Translations under genes and position numbers: made by a program | In this document: positions 37,300-46,311 of the stretch, one piece after another | How the letters are laid out: each line of letters starts with the position of its first letter | Position numbering within the stretch: the first letter of the stretch is position 1 | Notes under the pieces: generated by a model | The model's database searches: none | The model's input: only the letters and a program-made list of their open reading frames with translations | Told to the model about the DNA's origin: nothing | Source of the DNA: Photobacterium iliopiscarium | GTDB lineage: Bacteria > Pseudomonadota > Gammaproteobacteria > Enterobacterales > Vibrionaceae | NCBI RefSeq assembly: GCF_003026395.1 | Contig: NZ_PYOO01000004.1 | Coordinates: forward strand, 186,001-250,000 | Direction of reading: 5' to 3' | Length of the DNA stretch: 64,000 nucleotides

Positions 37300-38196
37300 A
37301 TGACTAGCAAAACCATTTTTAACCCTGAATTATGGGAAACCGTTCCAGGCTTTAACTTTGAAGATATCACTTACCATCGTGCTAAAGCGCATGGAACAGT
37401 ACGTATTGCCATTGATCGTCCTGATTGCTTAAATGCCTTTCGCCCTAAAACTGTCGATGAACTTTACACTGCGCTTGATCACGCTCGTCAATGGTCAGAT
37501 GTAGGCTGTGTATTAATTACAGGTAACGGTCCATCTCATAAAGGACAGTGGTCTTTCTCATCAGGTGGCGATCAACGTGTCCGTGGTAAAGATGGCTATA
37601 AATACGAAGGCGCTGATGCTGGTACGGCTGATATTGCGCGTATGGGTCGATTGCATATCCTTGAAGTACAACGCCTTATTCGTTTTATGCCAAAAGTCGT
37701 GATTGCGGTTGTTCCTGGTTGGGCTGTTGGCGGCGGTCATAGTTTACACGTTGTTTGCGACTTAACCCTTGCTTCTAAAGAGCATGCGGTATTTAAACAA
37801 ACAGACCCTGATGTAGCATCATTTGACTCAGGTTATGGCTCTGCATACCTTGCAAAAATGATCGGTCAAAAACGTGCACGTGAAATATTCTTCTGTGGCT
37901 TTAACTACAGCGCTCAAGAAGCCTATGACATGGGTATGGTTAACAAAGCAGTTGATCACTTTGAGCTTGAAGAAGAAGCACTACGTTGGGCGAAAGAAAT
38001 TAACAGTAAATCGCCAACTGCAATGCGTATGCTTAAATACGGCTTTAACCTGCCAGACGATGGTCTTGTCGGTCAGCAATTATTTGCCGGTGAAGCAACC
38101 CGCTTAGCTTACGCGTCGGAAGAAGCGCAAGAAGGTCGTGATGCCTTCCTTGAAAAACGCGATAAAGATTTCAGTAAGTTCCCTTGGCATTATTGA
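37300..38196 (+). CDS. menB: 1,4-dihydroxy-2-naphthoyl-CoA synthase, Asp type
   Basis: 298-residue crotonase-fold enzyme that closes the naphthoquinone ring of menaquinone precursors. The oxyanion and substrate segments SSGGDQRVRG (88-97) and GWAVGGGHSLH (140-150) are present, and the C-terminus DFSKFPWHY is typical. At the site where E. coli MenB has Gly156 and needs bicarbonate, this protein has Asp169 (KQTDPDVASFD), the bicarbonate-independent type known from mycobacteria. The insert GPSHKGQWSF also matches that type. GGAGG lies just before the ATG. It stands alone, outside a men operon. Confidence 0.85.
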   Translation: MTSKTIFNPELWETVPGFNFEDITYHRAKAHGTVRIAIDRPDCLNAFRPKTVDELYTALDHARQWSDVGCVLITGNGPSHKGQWSFSSGGDQRVRGKDGYKYEGADAGTADIARMGRLHILEVQRLIRFMPKVVIAVVPGWAVGGGHSLHVVCDLTLASKEHAVFKQTDPDVASFDSGYGSAYLAKMIGQKRAREIFFCGFNYSAQEAYDMGMVNKAVDHFELEEEALRWAKEINSKSPTAMRMLKYGFNLPDDGLVGQQLFAGEATRLAYASEEAQEGRDAFLEKRDKDFSKFPWHY

Positions 38197-38271
38197 TACG
38201 TGTAGCAAAAAATAGTAACAAGATGATCCTATTGCGTTAGTAACACCGATACATATCTCATCTTATAAATG

Positions 38272-38298
38272 AAAGCTCTTATCAAAGGGCTTTTATTT
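38272..38298 (+). terminator. Rho-independent terminator after menB
   Basis: AAAGCTCTT (38272-38280) pairs with AAGGGCTTT (38285-38293), with one G-U pair, followed by T-rich sequence. Confidence 0.7.
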
Positions 38299-38487
38299 TA
38301 CCAAAATTGTTAGTTGCCATAAAAAACAGTCATATTTTTGCTTATTAATAAAATAAACATCAGAAACATGACCGCTTTCTCGAAATAAATCACTCTAGCC
38401 TTTGAATTATCAACGATGAAGTTCTAGCATTAGCAGCATAGAAATTCTTAGCCCATTTTCTGGCTTAATCGCAACAGAGTTTATCGT

Positions 38488-40176
38488 ATGAACAATAATA
38501 AAAGACCCTTATATATTCCTTATGCTGGCCCAATACTTCTTGAGACGCCACTATTAAATAAAGGCAGTGCATTCTCCATTGAAGAGCGTATGTTCTTCAA
38601 CTTAGAAGGTCTTCTTCCTGAAGCTATCGAATCAATAGAAGAACAAACTGAACGTGCTTATAAGCAATATCAGAAGTTCGATAACGACATGGATAAGCAT
38701 ATTTACTTACGCAATATTCAAGATACTAATGAAACACTTTTCCATCGTCTTGTAGAAAACCACATTACAGAAATGATGCCGATCATTTATACACCGACGG
38801 TTGGTTCTGCCTGTGAAGATTTTTCAAATATCTATCGTCGCGGTCGTGGATTATTCATTTCATACCCAAACCGTGATCGTATTGAAGACATGCTTAACAA
38901 TGCCTCACGCCAAAATGTAAAAGTCATTGTGGTTACCGATGGTGAACGTATTCTAGGCCTAGGCGATCAAGGTATCGGTGGCATGGGTATTCCTATTGGT
39001 AAACTATCGCTTTACACCGCTTGTGGTGGTATTAGCCCGGCTTACACCTTACCGGTTGTACTTGATGTAGGTACTAATAACCCACAACGACTGTCTGATC
39101 CAATGTACATGGGTTGGCGTCATACTCGAATTACGGGCGCTGAATATGACAACTTTGTTGATGATTTCATTCAAGCCGTTAAACATCGTTGGCCTGAAGC
39201 ATTAATTCAATTTGAAGATTTTGCTCAAAAAAATGCGATGCCATTACTTGAGCGTTATAAAGATAAAGTATGTTGTTTTAATGATGATATTCAAGGCACT
39301 GCGGCGGTCACTGTTGGTTCATTATTAGCAGCATGTAAAGCCGCTGGCACTAAGTTCTCTGATCAACGTATTGCTTTCTTAGGTGCAGGTTCTGCTGGCT
39401 GTGGTATTGCAGAAGCTATTATCGCGCAAATGACAGCTGATGGTATTACAGATGCTCAAGCACGTAGCCAAGTCTATATGGTGGATCGTTGGGGTTTGTT
39501 AGTTGAAAACATGCCAAACCTACTTAACTTCCAGCAAGCACTGATCCAAAAGAACACCAATATTAAAGATTGGGAACTATCGGATAACAACATCTCATTA
39601 TTAGATGTTATGCGAAATGCAAAACCAACCGTACTGATTGGTGTTTCTGGTGTGCCGGGATTATTCAGTGAAGAAGTTATTCGTGAAATGTACGCTCACT
39701 GTCCTCGCCCTATTATCTTTCCACTATCAAACCCAACCAGTCGTGTTGAAGCAACACCATTTGATTTAATTCATTGGACAGAAGGTAACGCATTAGTCGC
39801 GACAGGCTCACCCTTTGCGCCTGTTGTTTATGAAGGTAAAACCTACCCGATTGTTCAATGTAATAATATTTATATTTTCCCTGGTATTGGTTTAGGTGTA
39901 CTAGCCGTTAATGCTCATCGAGTTACTAGCGAAATGTTGATGGAAAGTAGCCGCGCCTTAGCTGAGTGCTCACCATTAGCCATTCATGGTGAAGGCCCAC
40001 TACTTCCCGGACTTGAAGATATTCAAAAAGTATCACGTAAAATTGCTTTTGCTGTAGCTAAAAAAGCCGTCGAGCAGCATAAAGCACCTAAACATTCAGA
40101 TGAACGTATTCGTGAGAAAATTGACGCTAATTTCTGGAAATCAGGATACCGTCGTTACAAACGTACTTCATTCTAA
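38488..40176 (+). CDS. maeA: NAD-dependent malic enzyme
   Basis: 562-residue oxidative decarboxylase converting malate to pyruvate and CO2 with NAD. Visible are the N-terminal malic domain ([40 protein letters not shown]), the metal-binding FEDFAQKNA and [12 protein letters not shown] segments, and the Rossmann motif [15 protein letters not shown]. The length and ends match SfcA/MaeA of Vibrionaceae. Monocistronic, with a strong terminator. Confidence 0.95.
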   Translation: MNNNKRPLYIPYAGPILLETPLLNKGSAFSIEERMFFNLEGLLPEAIESIEEQTERAYKQYQKFDNDMDKHIYLRNIQDTNETLFHRLVENHITEMMPIIYTPTVGSACEDFSNIYRRGRGLFISYPNRDRIEDMLNNASRQNVKVIVVTDGERILGLGDQGIGGMGIPIGKLSLYTACGGISPAYTLPVVLDVGTNNPQRLSDPMYMGWRHTRITGAEYDNFVDDFIQAVKHRWPEALIQFEDFAQKNAMPLLERYKDKVCCFNDDIQGTAAVTVGSLLAACKAAGTKFSDQRIAFLGAGSAGCGIAEAIIAQMTADGITDAQARSQVYMVDRWGLLVENMPNLLNFQQALIQKNTNIKDWELSDNNISLLDVMRNAKPTVLIGVSGVPGLFSEEVIREMYAHCPRPIIFPLSNPTSRVEATPFDLIHWTEGNALVATGSPFAPVVYEGKTYPIVQCNNIYIFPGIGLGVLAVNAHRVTSEMLMESSRALAECSPLAIHGEGPLLPGLEDIQKVSRKIAFAVAKKAVEQHKAPKHSDERIREKIDANFWKSGYRRYKRTSF

Positions 40177-40199
40177 CGAAACAGTAACCTATATCTAAT

Positions 40200-40230
40200 A
40201 TCCGAAGTGTACAGAACACTTCGGATTTTT
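40200..40230 (+). terminator. Rho-independent terminator after maeA
   Basis: ATCCGAAGTGT (40200-40210) pairs with ACACTTCGGAT (40216-40226), followed by TTTTATT. Confidence 0.9.
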
Positions 40231-40374
40231 ATTACACGTAATTTCACGCATTGTATTGAATGCAAAACATACAAACCGTTGCTATTAGTGCTGCTGTTTG
40301 CGATTTTTTAAACAAAAACATCATTTATTAGGGTAAGATATTAATAAATGATTACATTTTCAGTTTGGATGATT

Positions 40375-41115
40375 ATGAAACTGCTCAACATTATTCGCAC
40401 TCTTGCAGTTCTCTTTATTATCTTTGTTGCGACACTGTTATTACTTGATCGTTGGGTTTCAGCACAAACTGAAAGTCAAATTTATCATGATCCGGCAAAA
40501 CTACCCGCGTATAAAGTGGGGTTAGTTTTAGGCACCAGTAAATACATCGCTAAAACCCTCAATCCTTATTACACCTACCGCATGTCTGCCGCGGTCGATC
40601 TCTATAACAAACATAAAGTTGATGTTTTTTTAGTTAGTGGTGATAACGCACATCGATCGTATAATGAGCCTCGTACAATGAAGCGTGACTTATTAAAAGC
40701 CGGCGTGGCTAAAAATGAAATAGTACTGGATTATGCTGGCTTTCGTACTCTTGACTCGGTTGTTCGAGCAAAAGAAGTTTTTGATACTAATCGCTTTGTT
40801 ATTATTACTCAGCAGTTTCATTGTGAACGTGCGCTGTTTATTGCCAATCACTATAATATCAACGCAACCTGTTTAGCGGTTCAAGAACCTCGACGTGGTA
40901 TGGCAAGTTTTAAAATTAGAGTACGTGAAGTATTTGCTCGTATTAAAGCAATGATTGATTTATTTATATTACATGTACAGCCTAAATTTTTAGGACCTAA
41001 AGAGCCAATTATTGATCCATTGATACAAGCGCCTATCAAACATGATCCCACGCCTATCGCCGACAAGATAATTGTGCCATCCGCAGCGATAAAAACACGC
41101 TCAGAATCACAATAA
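40375..41115 (+). CDS. sanA: SanA/YdcF-family envelope protein
   Basis: 246 residues with an N-terminal membrane anchor (7-24) and a periplasmic DUF218 domain: GLVLGTSKY, VSGDNAHRSYNEPRTM, DYAGFRTLDSVVRAKEVF and ITQQFHCERALFIA. E. coli SanA affects outer-membrane permeability and vancomycin sensitivity at high temperature; the biochemical activity is unknown. The ATG at 40375 follows TTTGGATGATT; an ATG 27 bp upstream lacks a well-spaced ribosome site. The C-terminal 40 residues are a Pro/Ile-rich extension beyond E. coli SanA. Confidence 0.85.
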   Translation: MKLLNIIRTLAVLFIIFVATLLLLDRWVSAQTESQIYHDPAKLPAYKVGLVLGTSKYIAKTLNPYYTYRMSAAVDLYNKHKVDVFLVSGDNAHRSYNEPRTMKRDLLKAGVAKNEIVLDYAGFRTLDSVVRAKEVFDTNRFVIITQQFHCERALFIANHYNINATCLAVQEPRRGMASFKIRVREVFARIKAMIDLFILHVQPKFLGPKEPIIDPLIQAPIKHDPTPIADKIIVPSAAIKTRSESQ

Positions 41116-41123
41116 CAACACAT

Positions 41124-41154
41124 TAAAAAAGCCAGACGTATAAACATCTGGCTT
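41124..41154 (-). terminator. Terminator oriented for the minus strand
   Basis: AAAGCCAGA pairs with TCTGGCTTT across a 10-nt loop. The T run of six is on the minus-strand side, whereas the plus side has only three T before C. It therefore best serves the small minus-strand gene at 41183-41296, though it may also stop sanA. Confidence 0.8.
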
Positions 41155-41182
41155 TCAGTTAGTCTTTAATTAAACCCTATAA

Positions 41183-41296
41183 CTAACTGTCTTTTTTATT
41201 CTTCATTTTGTCAAAAACCCGTTGTCGAACACACTTCATATGTTCTTGAGCTTCTTTATGAATTTTTTTAGTTAAGCCAATCTTTTTTTCTTTCAT
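41183..41296 (-). CDS. Very small basic protein (37 aa), unknown
   Basis: A 37-codon frame encoding MKEKKIGLTKKIHKEAQEHM and a further 17 residues ending KMKNKKDS. The product is highly basic and probably one amphipathic helix. A GCGGACA sequence precedes the ATG, and a terminator with a minus-strand T run follows 29 bp after the stop. No family is recognised. The terminator orientation is the main reason to believe it is expressed. Confidence 0.45.
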   Translation of the reverse strand: MKEKKIGLTKKIHKEAQEHMKCVRQRVFDKMKNKKDS

Positions 41297-41615
41297 TGTC
41301 CGCTAACCATTATGATTATAAGCACTCCATTGCAGTGCGAATATTATCACACGCTAAGACGTACAGCACTGATTATATTTTACAAAATAATATAAAGATA
41401 AAATGCGATATTACCGCCATAAATAGCTTCTACAAATAGAACCCAGCCAATCATAAAATTACATTAAGATCACAATACGCACAAATACCCAACAAACATA
41501 CCTCATTAATATACCTCCATCACATTCACACTACCACAACACAACGTATTATCATTTCCGCTTATTAAAGCTAACAATAAAAATAATGTAGCCTCAATAT
41601 ATGGAAGATTCACCT
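41297..41615. other. Intergenic region upstream of the DASS transporter
   Basis: 319 bp of AT-rich sequence holding the divergent promoters of the small basic protein and the DASS transporter. I see no strong operator or reading frame. Confidence 0.5.
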
Positions 41616-42986
41616 ATGACAACCCTCGCTCTCACACTTAAACATTGGTTATTTAATAGAAGTAGCTTAATTCTAATCAGCAATAGCTTAATAATGCTTA
41701 TACTCATTAACACCTTACCTTTTGAACGTAATGTTGTAATTGGTTTAAGTATCTTATTTTTTATTGCTGTTATGTGGTTAACTGAAGCCATTCACGTCAG
41801 TATTACAGCCTTACTCGTACCGCTTCTTGCTGTCGGATTTGGTGTTTTTGATACATCAAAAGCGTTAAGCAGTTTTTCCAATCCTATTATCTTCTTATTT
41901 CTAGGAGGATTTGCACTTGCCGCAGCATTACACAAACAGCAACTTGACCAAGTTATTGCTGATAAAGTGCTAATTGCAGCTAAAGGTCGTATGTCCGTTG
42001 CTGTATTCATGCTGTTTGGTGTAACTGCTGGGTTATCAATGTGGATCAGTAATACCGCCACCACCGCGATGATGCTGCCACTTGTACTCGGTGTCTTAAG
42101 TAAGGTCAATACAAAAAGTGGCCATAATACCTATGTTTTTGTGTTATTAGGTACGGCTTATTGTGCCAGTATTGGTGGTATCGCAACCATCGTTGGTAGT
42201 CCACCCAATGCGATTGCAGCGGCTGAAGTGGGTTTAAGTTTTACTGAATGGATGGCCTTTGGGGTTCCCGTTACTATTATTCTATTACCGGTTACCGTTA
42301 CCCTATTGTATGTAATATTAAAACCCGACCTAAACCATCAATTTGAACTCGATCACCGCCCAATTCAATGGAGTAATGGTAAGTTAATCACAATGGCGAT
42401 CTTTTTAGTGACCGTTACTTTGTGGGTTTTCAGTAATCCGATTAATGCTTTTTTAGGTGGTTATTCCAAGTTTGATACCTTAGTTGCTTTAAGCGCTATC
42501 ATCATGTTGGCAGTATCACGAGTTGTTGAATGGAAGGATATTAAAAACTCAACGGATTGGGGGGTTTTATTACTGTTTGGTGGTGGTATTTGTTTAAGTA
42601 ATATTCTTAAAGCCACTGGTACTAGCGTCTTTTTGGCTAACGAACTCAGTAATATGTTGCAACAAGCAGGTCTTTTACTCACCATCCTTGGGGTGGCTAT
42701 TTTTGTAGTCTTTCTTACTGAATTTGCAAGTAATACAGCAAGTGCTGCTTTATTAGTCCCTGTGTTTGCAACCGTTGCTGAAGCATTAGGTGTATCACCC
42801 GTTATACTCTCTGCATTAATTGCCATTAGTGCATCTTGTGCATTTATGTTACCGGTTGCTACGCCACCCAATGCAATTGTATTTAGCACCGGTTATATAA
42901 AGCAAAGTGAAATGATGCGAGTCGGTTTTTATTTAAATATCGTCTGCATTATATTTTTAACCGTGTTTACATGGCTCTTTTGGTAA
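41616..42986 (+). CDS. DASS/SLC13-family anion transporter
   Basis: 456-residue inner-membrane transporter. The two substrate-binding SNT motifs are visible ([12 protein letters not shown] and [13 protein letters not shown]), along with [16 protein letters not shown] and the matching [17 protein letters not shown] in the second half, the inverted-repeat layout of this family. It probably imports di- or tricarboxylates or sulfate with Na+. The ATG at 41616 follows GGAAGATTCACCT; the ATG at 41601 overlaps that ribosome site and was rejected. Confidence 0.88.
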   Translation: MTTLALTLKHWLFNRSSLILISNSLIMLILINTLPFERNVVIGLSILFFIAVMWLTEAIHVSITALLVPLLAVGFGVFDTSKALSSFSNPIIFLFLGGFALAAALHKQQLDQVIADKVLIAAKGRMSVAVFMLFGVTAGLSMWISNTATTAMMLPLVLGVLSKVNTKSGHNTYVFVLLGTAYCASIGGIATIVGSPPNAIAAAEVGLSFTEWMAFGVPVTIILLPVTVTLLYVILKPDLNHQFELDHRPIQWSNGKLITMAIFLVTVTLWVFSNPINAFLGGYSKFDTLVALSAIIMLAVSRVVEWKDIKNSTDWGVLLLFGGGICLSNILKATGTSVFLANELSNMLQQAGLLLTILGVAIFVVFLTEFASNTASAALLVPVFATVAEALGVSPVILSALIAISASCAFMLPVATPPNAIVFSTGYIKQSEMMRVGFYLNIVCIIFLTVFTWLFW

Positions 42987-43020
42987 CAAAGCACTCTAGC
43001 ACAGAAAAATAAAACATTAT

Positions 43021-43047
43021 AAAAGGTGGCGATAATCGTCACCTTTT
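43021..43047. terminator. Bidirectional terminator between DASS gene and convergent unknown gene
   Basis: AAAAGGTG pairs with CACCTTTT at the outside, and the inner GCGAT pairs with ATCGT, giving a nearly continuous stem over 27 bases. Confidence 0.8.
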
Positions 43048-43058
43048 CTGTGCTTACT

Positions 43059-43457
43059 TTAGTCTAAAATAAACAATAATCGCTCGCTATTACCCTGAAC
43101 AAAATCAATTGAGCCTTTTATTTCGCTCTTCAATTCAACTAATTGTTGTGCTTCAAGCGAGTATGGAAGATAAACAACAAGTCGCATAATACCTTCTTGT
43201 TTAGCTAACGATGATAGTCGGATTAAGTTATTAATATCACTAGTATTACTTGATAGTATTGTTAATGCTTTTTTTTCTAAGCGTTCAGTACAAGATAAAG
43301 GCGTTTTCCCTATTGTGCTTGTTGTCACTTTAAATAAAGGGATTAAATATTTTAAAGCATCCATAAATGACAAACGTTGCTGGCATGATTTAGATAGAAA
43401 CTCCGTATAATCAAAAATCACATCCTTTTCTATAACTTTATCAATTACTGTTTCCAT
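43059..43457 (-). CDS. Hypothetical protein, 132 aa
   Basis: Not recognised. A cytoplasmic, mixed helix/strand protein starting METVIDKVIEKDVIFDYTEF, with RLVVYLPYSLEAQQLVELKS and IDFVQGNSERLLFILD near the C-terminus. The alternating Val/Leu strands followed by helices in the last 50 residues could be a small alpha/beta sensor-type fold, but this is only an impression. Single gene with a terminator downstream and a large AT-rich region upstream. Confidence 0.55.
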   Translation of the reverse strand: METVIDKVIEKDVIFDYTEFLSKSCQQRLSFMDALKYLIPLFKVTTSTIGKTPLSCTERLEKKALTILSSNTSDINNLIRLSSLAKQEGIMRLVVYLPYSLEAQQLVELKSEIKGSIDFVQGNSERLLFILD

Positions 43458-43985
43458 AGCTATCCTTAGTCAGAAACATAATATTCATTTAATTTCAAAA
43501 TCGTTCGGAAATCATCCTGTATTATCACTATACGTCTATATCAATTTTTATTGTACGCTTCAGAATTAAAGTATGTGATGGATATCACGTTCTATTTACA
43601 CAACCACAATAAAAAACACAATAAAAACAATTATTTAACATTAAGAATACAACAAATGCTTTATAAAAAACATAATATCTATAAAATCATTCTATAGTAA
43701 GACAAAATCCTTAGTAGCAATAAATTGCAATCAGTAAGTAATATAATCAATATTAAAATATTTACTCTCTCATCAATAATTATTCTCAAATCTAACCTAA
43801 TATGAACAATTCTTACCGTCTTCATAAATACTTGTTATCCGTCAATGACGATATCGCGTCCATACAACCCAATAATAAAACGGTAATTTATTCAGCAACT
43901 TTACAATTAATTGTCCTAAATTAAAGCCATTTAGAAGATTGTTCCCAATTAACCCAAAAACGACTGGAAACTTATGGATTACAAG
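43458..43985. other. AT-rich intergenic region upstream of the riboswitch
   Basis: About 530 bp with no convincing reading frame. It includes the promoter of the unknown gene at 43059-43457 and presumably that of the riboswitch-alx transcript. Nothing else is recognised. Confidence 0.5.
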
Positions 43986-43987
43986 TC

Positions 43988-44136
43988 TAAAATTGCCTCG
44001 TTTGGGGAGTAGTCACAATTGTTCGCCTGTCGTCATCTCGAAGTCATACACTTCCGGCAGCCGTGAATGGATTTGCTCGCAGTAACTTTTGTCTGCAATA
44101 GACACCACTGCTAGCACCATTTTGACGAGACCAATG
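43988..44136 (+). ncRNA. yybP-ykoY manganese riboswitch aptamer
   Basis: The hallmark segment TTTGGGGAGTAG is at 44001-44012. It is preceded by CCTCG, which can pair with ACGAG at 44125-44129 to close the P1 helix. CGTCATCTCG and GGCAGCCGTGAATGG follow in the middle, as in the alx and mntP leaders. The family binds Mn2+ and turns on genes for Mn export or TerC-type membrane proteins. The gene downstream is alx/terC, the classic partner. Boundaries are approximate. Confidence 0.88.
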
Positions 44137-44165
44137 CCATTATCGTTTACATAAAAATGTAATCG

Positions 44166-44197
44166 AACCTATGCAACATAATTGCATGGGTTTTTTT
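44166..44197 (+). terminator. Riboswitch expression-platform terminator
   Basis: AACCTATGCAA (44166-44176) pairs with TTGCATGGGTT (44182-44192) with a G-U pair, followed by TTTTT. It lies 30 nt after the aptamer and 180 nt before alx, consistent with Mn2+-controlled transcription termination. A second hairpin, TAGGC with GCCTA inside AAGGT-ACCTT, follows at about 44206-44240. Confidence 0.85.
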
Positions 44198-44380
44198 AAT
44201 GTGCGGAAGGTTTTGTTTAGGCTCGCCTATGGCATACCTTTCGTATTTTATTCTTTGCAATAATACATTGTTATAAGTACTGTTTTATTTGACTCAATTT
44301 TCATAAATATCGTCACATAAACAACAAGACTAATAGCAATAAATTAATGCACTCGATATTTATATAAAAGAGAGAACTCT

Positions 44381-45334
44381 ATGAGTATTTTTAGTTATGA
44401 AGGGTTTGCTGTATTAACAGTATTAATGTTTGCATTGGATTTATACCAAACACGTGGCGGTAAAATATCAATTAAAACAGCGGCACTTTGGAGTGTTTTT
44501 TGGGTATGTTTAGCTTTCATTTTTATGGGCTTTATTTATCTATATTGGCCACAAATGGCGCCAGAAAGCACATATACTAATAAACAAGCAGCAACATCGT
44601 TTATCACAGGTTACTTATTAGAAAAATCTCTAAGTGTTGATAATTTATTTGTCTTTGCCTTAATCTTTAGTCAATTTACGGTACCAGAACGTTTACGTCC
44701 TCGCATTCTAATGTTGGGTATTGTTGGTGCTCTTTTCTTACGGGCAGGTTTGATTGGCGTTGGTGCAAAACTATTAGCTGATTACCATTGGATCCTATAC
44801 ATCTTCGCTGTTTTCTTACTTTACACAGGCTTTAAGCTTTGGCGTGACGGTGAAGAAGAGCAAGAAGATTTCTCAAATTCAGCACCTGTACGTATTGTAA
44901 AACGCTTCTTTAGAGTCTCAGATGATTATCATGATCATAAAATGTTTGTTAAAGATGACAAAGGCTGGTTAGCAACACCACTATTAGTTGTGGTCGCGGT
45001 TATTTCACTAACAGATGTAATGTTTGCACTGGATTCAATTCCTGCAATTTTTGCTGTTACTCAAGAAGCATTCTTAGTCTTTACTGCTAACGTGTTTGCC
45101 CTACTCGGTTTACGCTCACTGTATTTCGTATTAGAAGGCATGTTAACCCGCTTCTGTTATTTACGTGTTGCGTTAGCATTTATATTAAGCTTCATTGGTA
45201 TCAAAATGTTACTTGTTGGTTCACCGTATGCAATTCCAACAGTGATTTCACTTTGCGTAATCATTCTTTCCATTACGATTGCTATCAGTGCATCACTATG
45301 GAAGACACGTAATATTGAAACAACTGAACAATAA
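44381..45334 (+). CDS. alx: TerC-family membrane protein Alx
   Basis: 317-residue polytopic membrane protein with about eight helices. The TerC signatures are present: EKSLSVDNLFVFALIFSQF and the second-half copy SLTDVMFALDSIPAIFAVT, whose acidic residues (Asp in SVDN and in ALDS) are thought to bind metal. E. coli Alx is induced by alkaline pH and manganese and lowers cytoplasmic Mn2+. GAGAG lies just before the ATG. Regulation is by the riboswitch upstream. A terminator follows the gene. Confidence 0.92.
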   Translation: MSIFSYEGFAVLTVLMFALDLYQTRGGKISIKTAALWSVFWVCLAFIFMGFIYLYWPQMAPESTYTNKQAATSFITGYLLEKSLSVDNLFVFALIFSQFTVPERLRPRILMLGIVGALFLRAGLIGVGAKLLADYHWILYIFAVFLLYTGFKLWRDGEEEQEDFSNSAPVRIVKRFFRVSDDYHDHKMFVKDDKGWLATPLLVVVAVISLTDVMFALDSIPAIFAVTQEAFLVFTANVFALLGLRSLYFVLEGMLTRFCYLRVALAFILSFIGIKMLLVGSPYAIPTVISLCVIILSITIAISASLWKTRNIETTEQ

Positions 45335-45360
45335 TCACTGCTGATTACTGATTAAATTAA

Positions 45361-45402
45361 AAATGCCACTGCTAACTAAAATCGATAACCAGTGGCATTT
45401 TT
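45361..45402. terminator. Bidirectional terminator between alx and the HAD gene
   Basis: AAATGCCACTG (45361-45371) pairs with CAGTGGCATTT (45390-45400) across an 18-nt loop, with T runs on both sides. Confidence 0.85.
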
Positions 45403-45432
45403 ATTGTTTACTTTATAATCATTAACTATTTA

Positions 45433-46164
45433 CTAAGCAAAATGTTGCGTTATCACATTCAAGAGCTGTTGTGGTTGCGTCACAATATATGATGGTGTGA
45501 TTTGCGAAAGCTTGTCATGATCGCTTTCCTTGCCAGTATCAACCCACACACTAGCAATACCCGCCCCATTTGCACCAGCAATATCAGCCGCTAATGAATC
45601 CCCCATATGTAGAGCTTCACTTGGCTCACAGCCTACTAAATCTAATGCTTTTTTGAAAATACTGAATGCAGGTTTCTCTTCCGCTTCTTCCCCACCAATA
45701 ATAATATGATCTACATGTTGATCCATTTCTGTGGCGGCAAGTTTAGGATATTGAGAAAAAACAGGGCCGTTAGTGATCACCACCAGCTTATACTGCTGAC
45801 GTAGCGTCGCAAGCATCGTTTTAACTTCAGGAAAAAAATCAAATCCAGCCATACGCCCCTCATCAAACGCTGCTTGAATAGCCTTTGCTTGCTCAAAAGA
45901 AAGAGAGATCTGTTGCTGAGAAAATAGTGTTTGTACTAACGTTTGACGAAACAGTAATTCATTATCTAATAGCATTATTAGTTGCGGAAATTCACCATTG
46001 AGTTTCTTATAAATTCCAGCGATATAACGTTCGCAAAAAACATCTGCATTCAATGTCGGAAACTGTGATTGAACATAATGTTTTAACGTCGCCAATGCTT
46101 GTTTATCTGCAACTGATGTCGCACATAAGGTTTCATCCATATCTAAAAAAATAGCTTTTAACAT
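45433..46164 (-). CDS. HAD-superfamily phosphatase (YjjG/NANP-like)
   Basis: 243 residues. Motif I LDMDETLC gives nucleophile Asp8 and acid Asp10; motif II is VITNGP; motif III Lys is in EEKPAFSIFKKAL; motif IV is HMGDSLAADIAGA. A helical cap lies between motifs I and II (about 18-100). These features match the YjjG, pyrimidine-nucleotidase and N-acylneuraminate-9-phosphatase group; the substrate is unknown. The ATG at 46164 follows GGGAATGTA; an in-frame start 21 bp upstream was rejected. Confidence 0.82.
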   Translation of the reverse strand: MLKAIFLDMDETLCATSVADKQALATLKHYVQSQFPTLNADVFCERYIAGIYKKLNGEFPQLIMLLDNELLFRQTLVQTLFSQQQISLSFEQAKAIQAAFDEGRMAGFDFFPEVKTMLATLRQQYKLVVITNGPVFSQYPKLAATEMDQHVDHIIIGGEEAEEKPAFSIFKKALDLVGCEPSEALHMGDSLAADIAGANGAGIASVWVDTGKESDHDKLSQITPSYIVTQPQQLLNVITQHFA

Positions 46165-46256
46165 TACATTCCCATTGCGCCGCACATCACGACACCCTAA
46201 CTATGTTGTTTTAAAATAATATCTAAATTCTACCTTGAGTACGCAAATTGCGCACA

Positions 46257-46286
46257 TAAAAAAGCCAGCATCTTAGTGCTGGCTTT
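46257..46286 (-). terminator. Rho-independent terminator of the L,D-transpeptidase gene
   Basis: AAAGCCAGCA (46261-46270) pairs with TGCTGGCTTT (46277-46286) with a 6-nt loop. On the minus strand the stem is followed by six T. Confidence 0.88.
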
Positions 46287-46311
46287 AACAGATTATGCAA
46301 TCAATACTAAA

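Noticed and set aside
40881..41147. 88-aa minus-strand frame opposite the end of sanA
   Set aside because: Lies antisense within sanA and spans its terminator; no ribosome site or family resemblance. A shadow frame.
42461..42889. 142-aa minus-strand frame inside the DASS transporter
   Set aside because: Antisense shadow of a clear membrane transporter gene.
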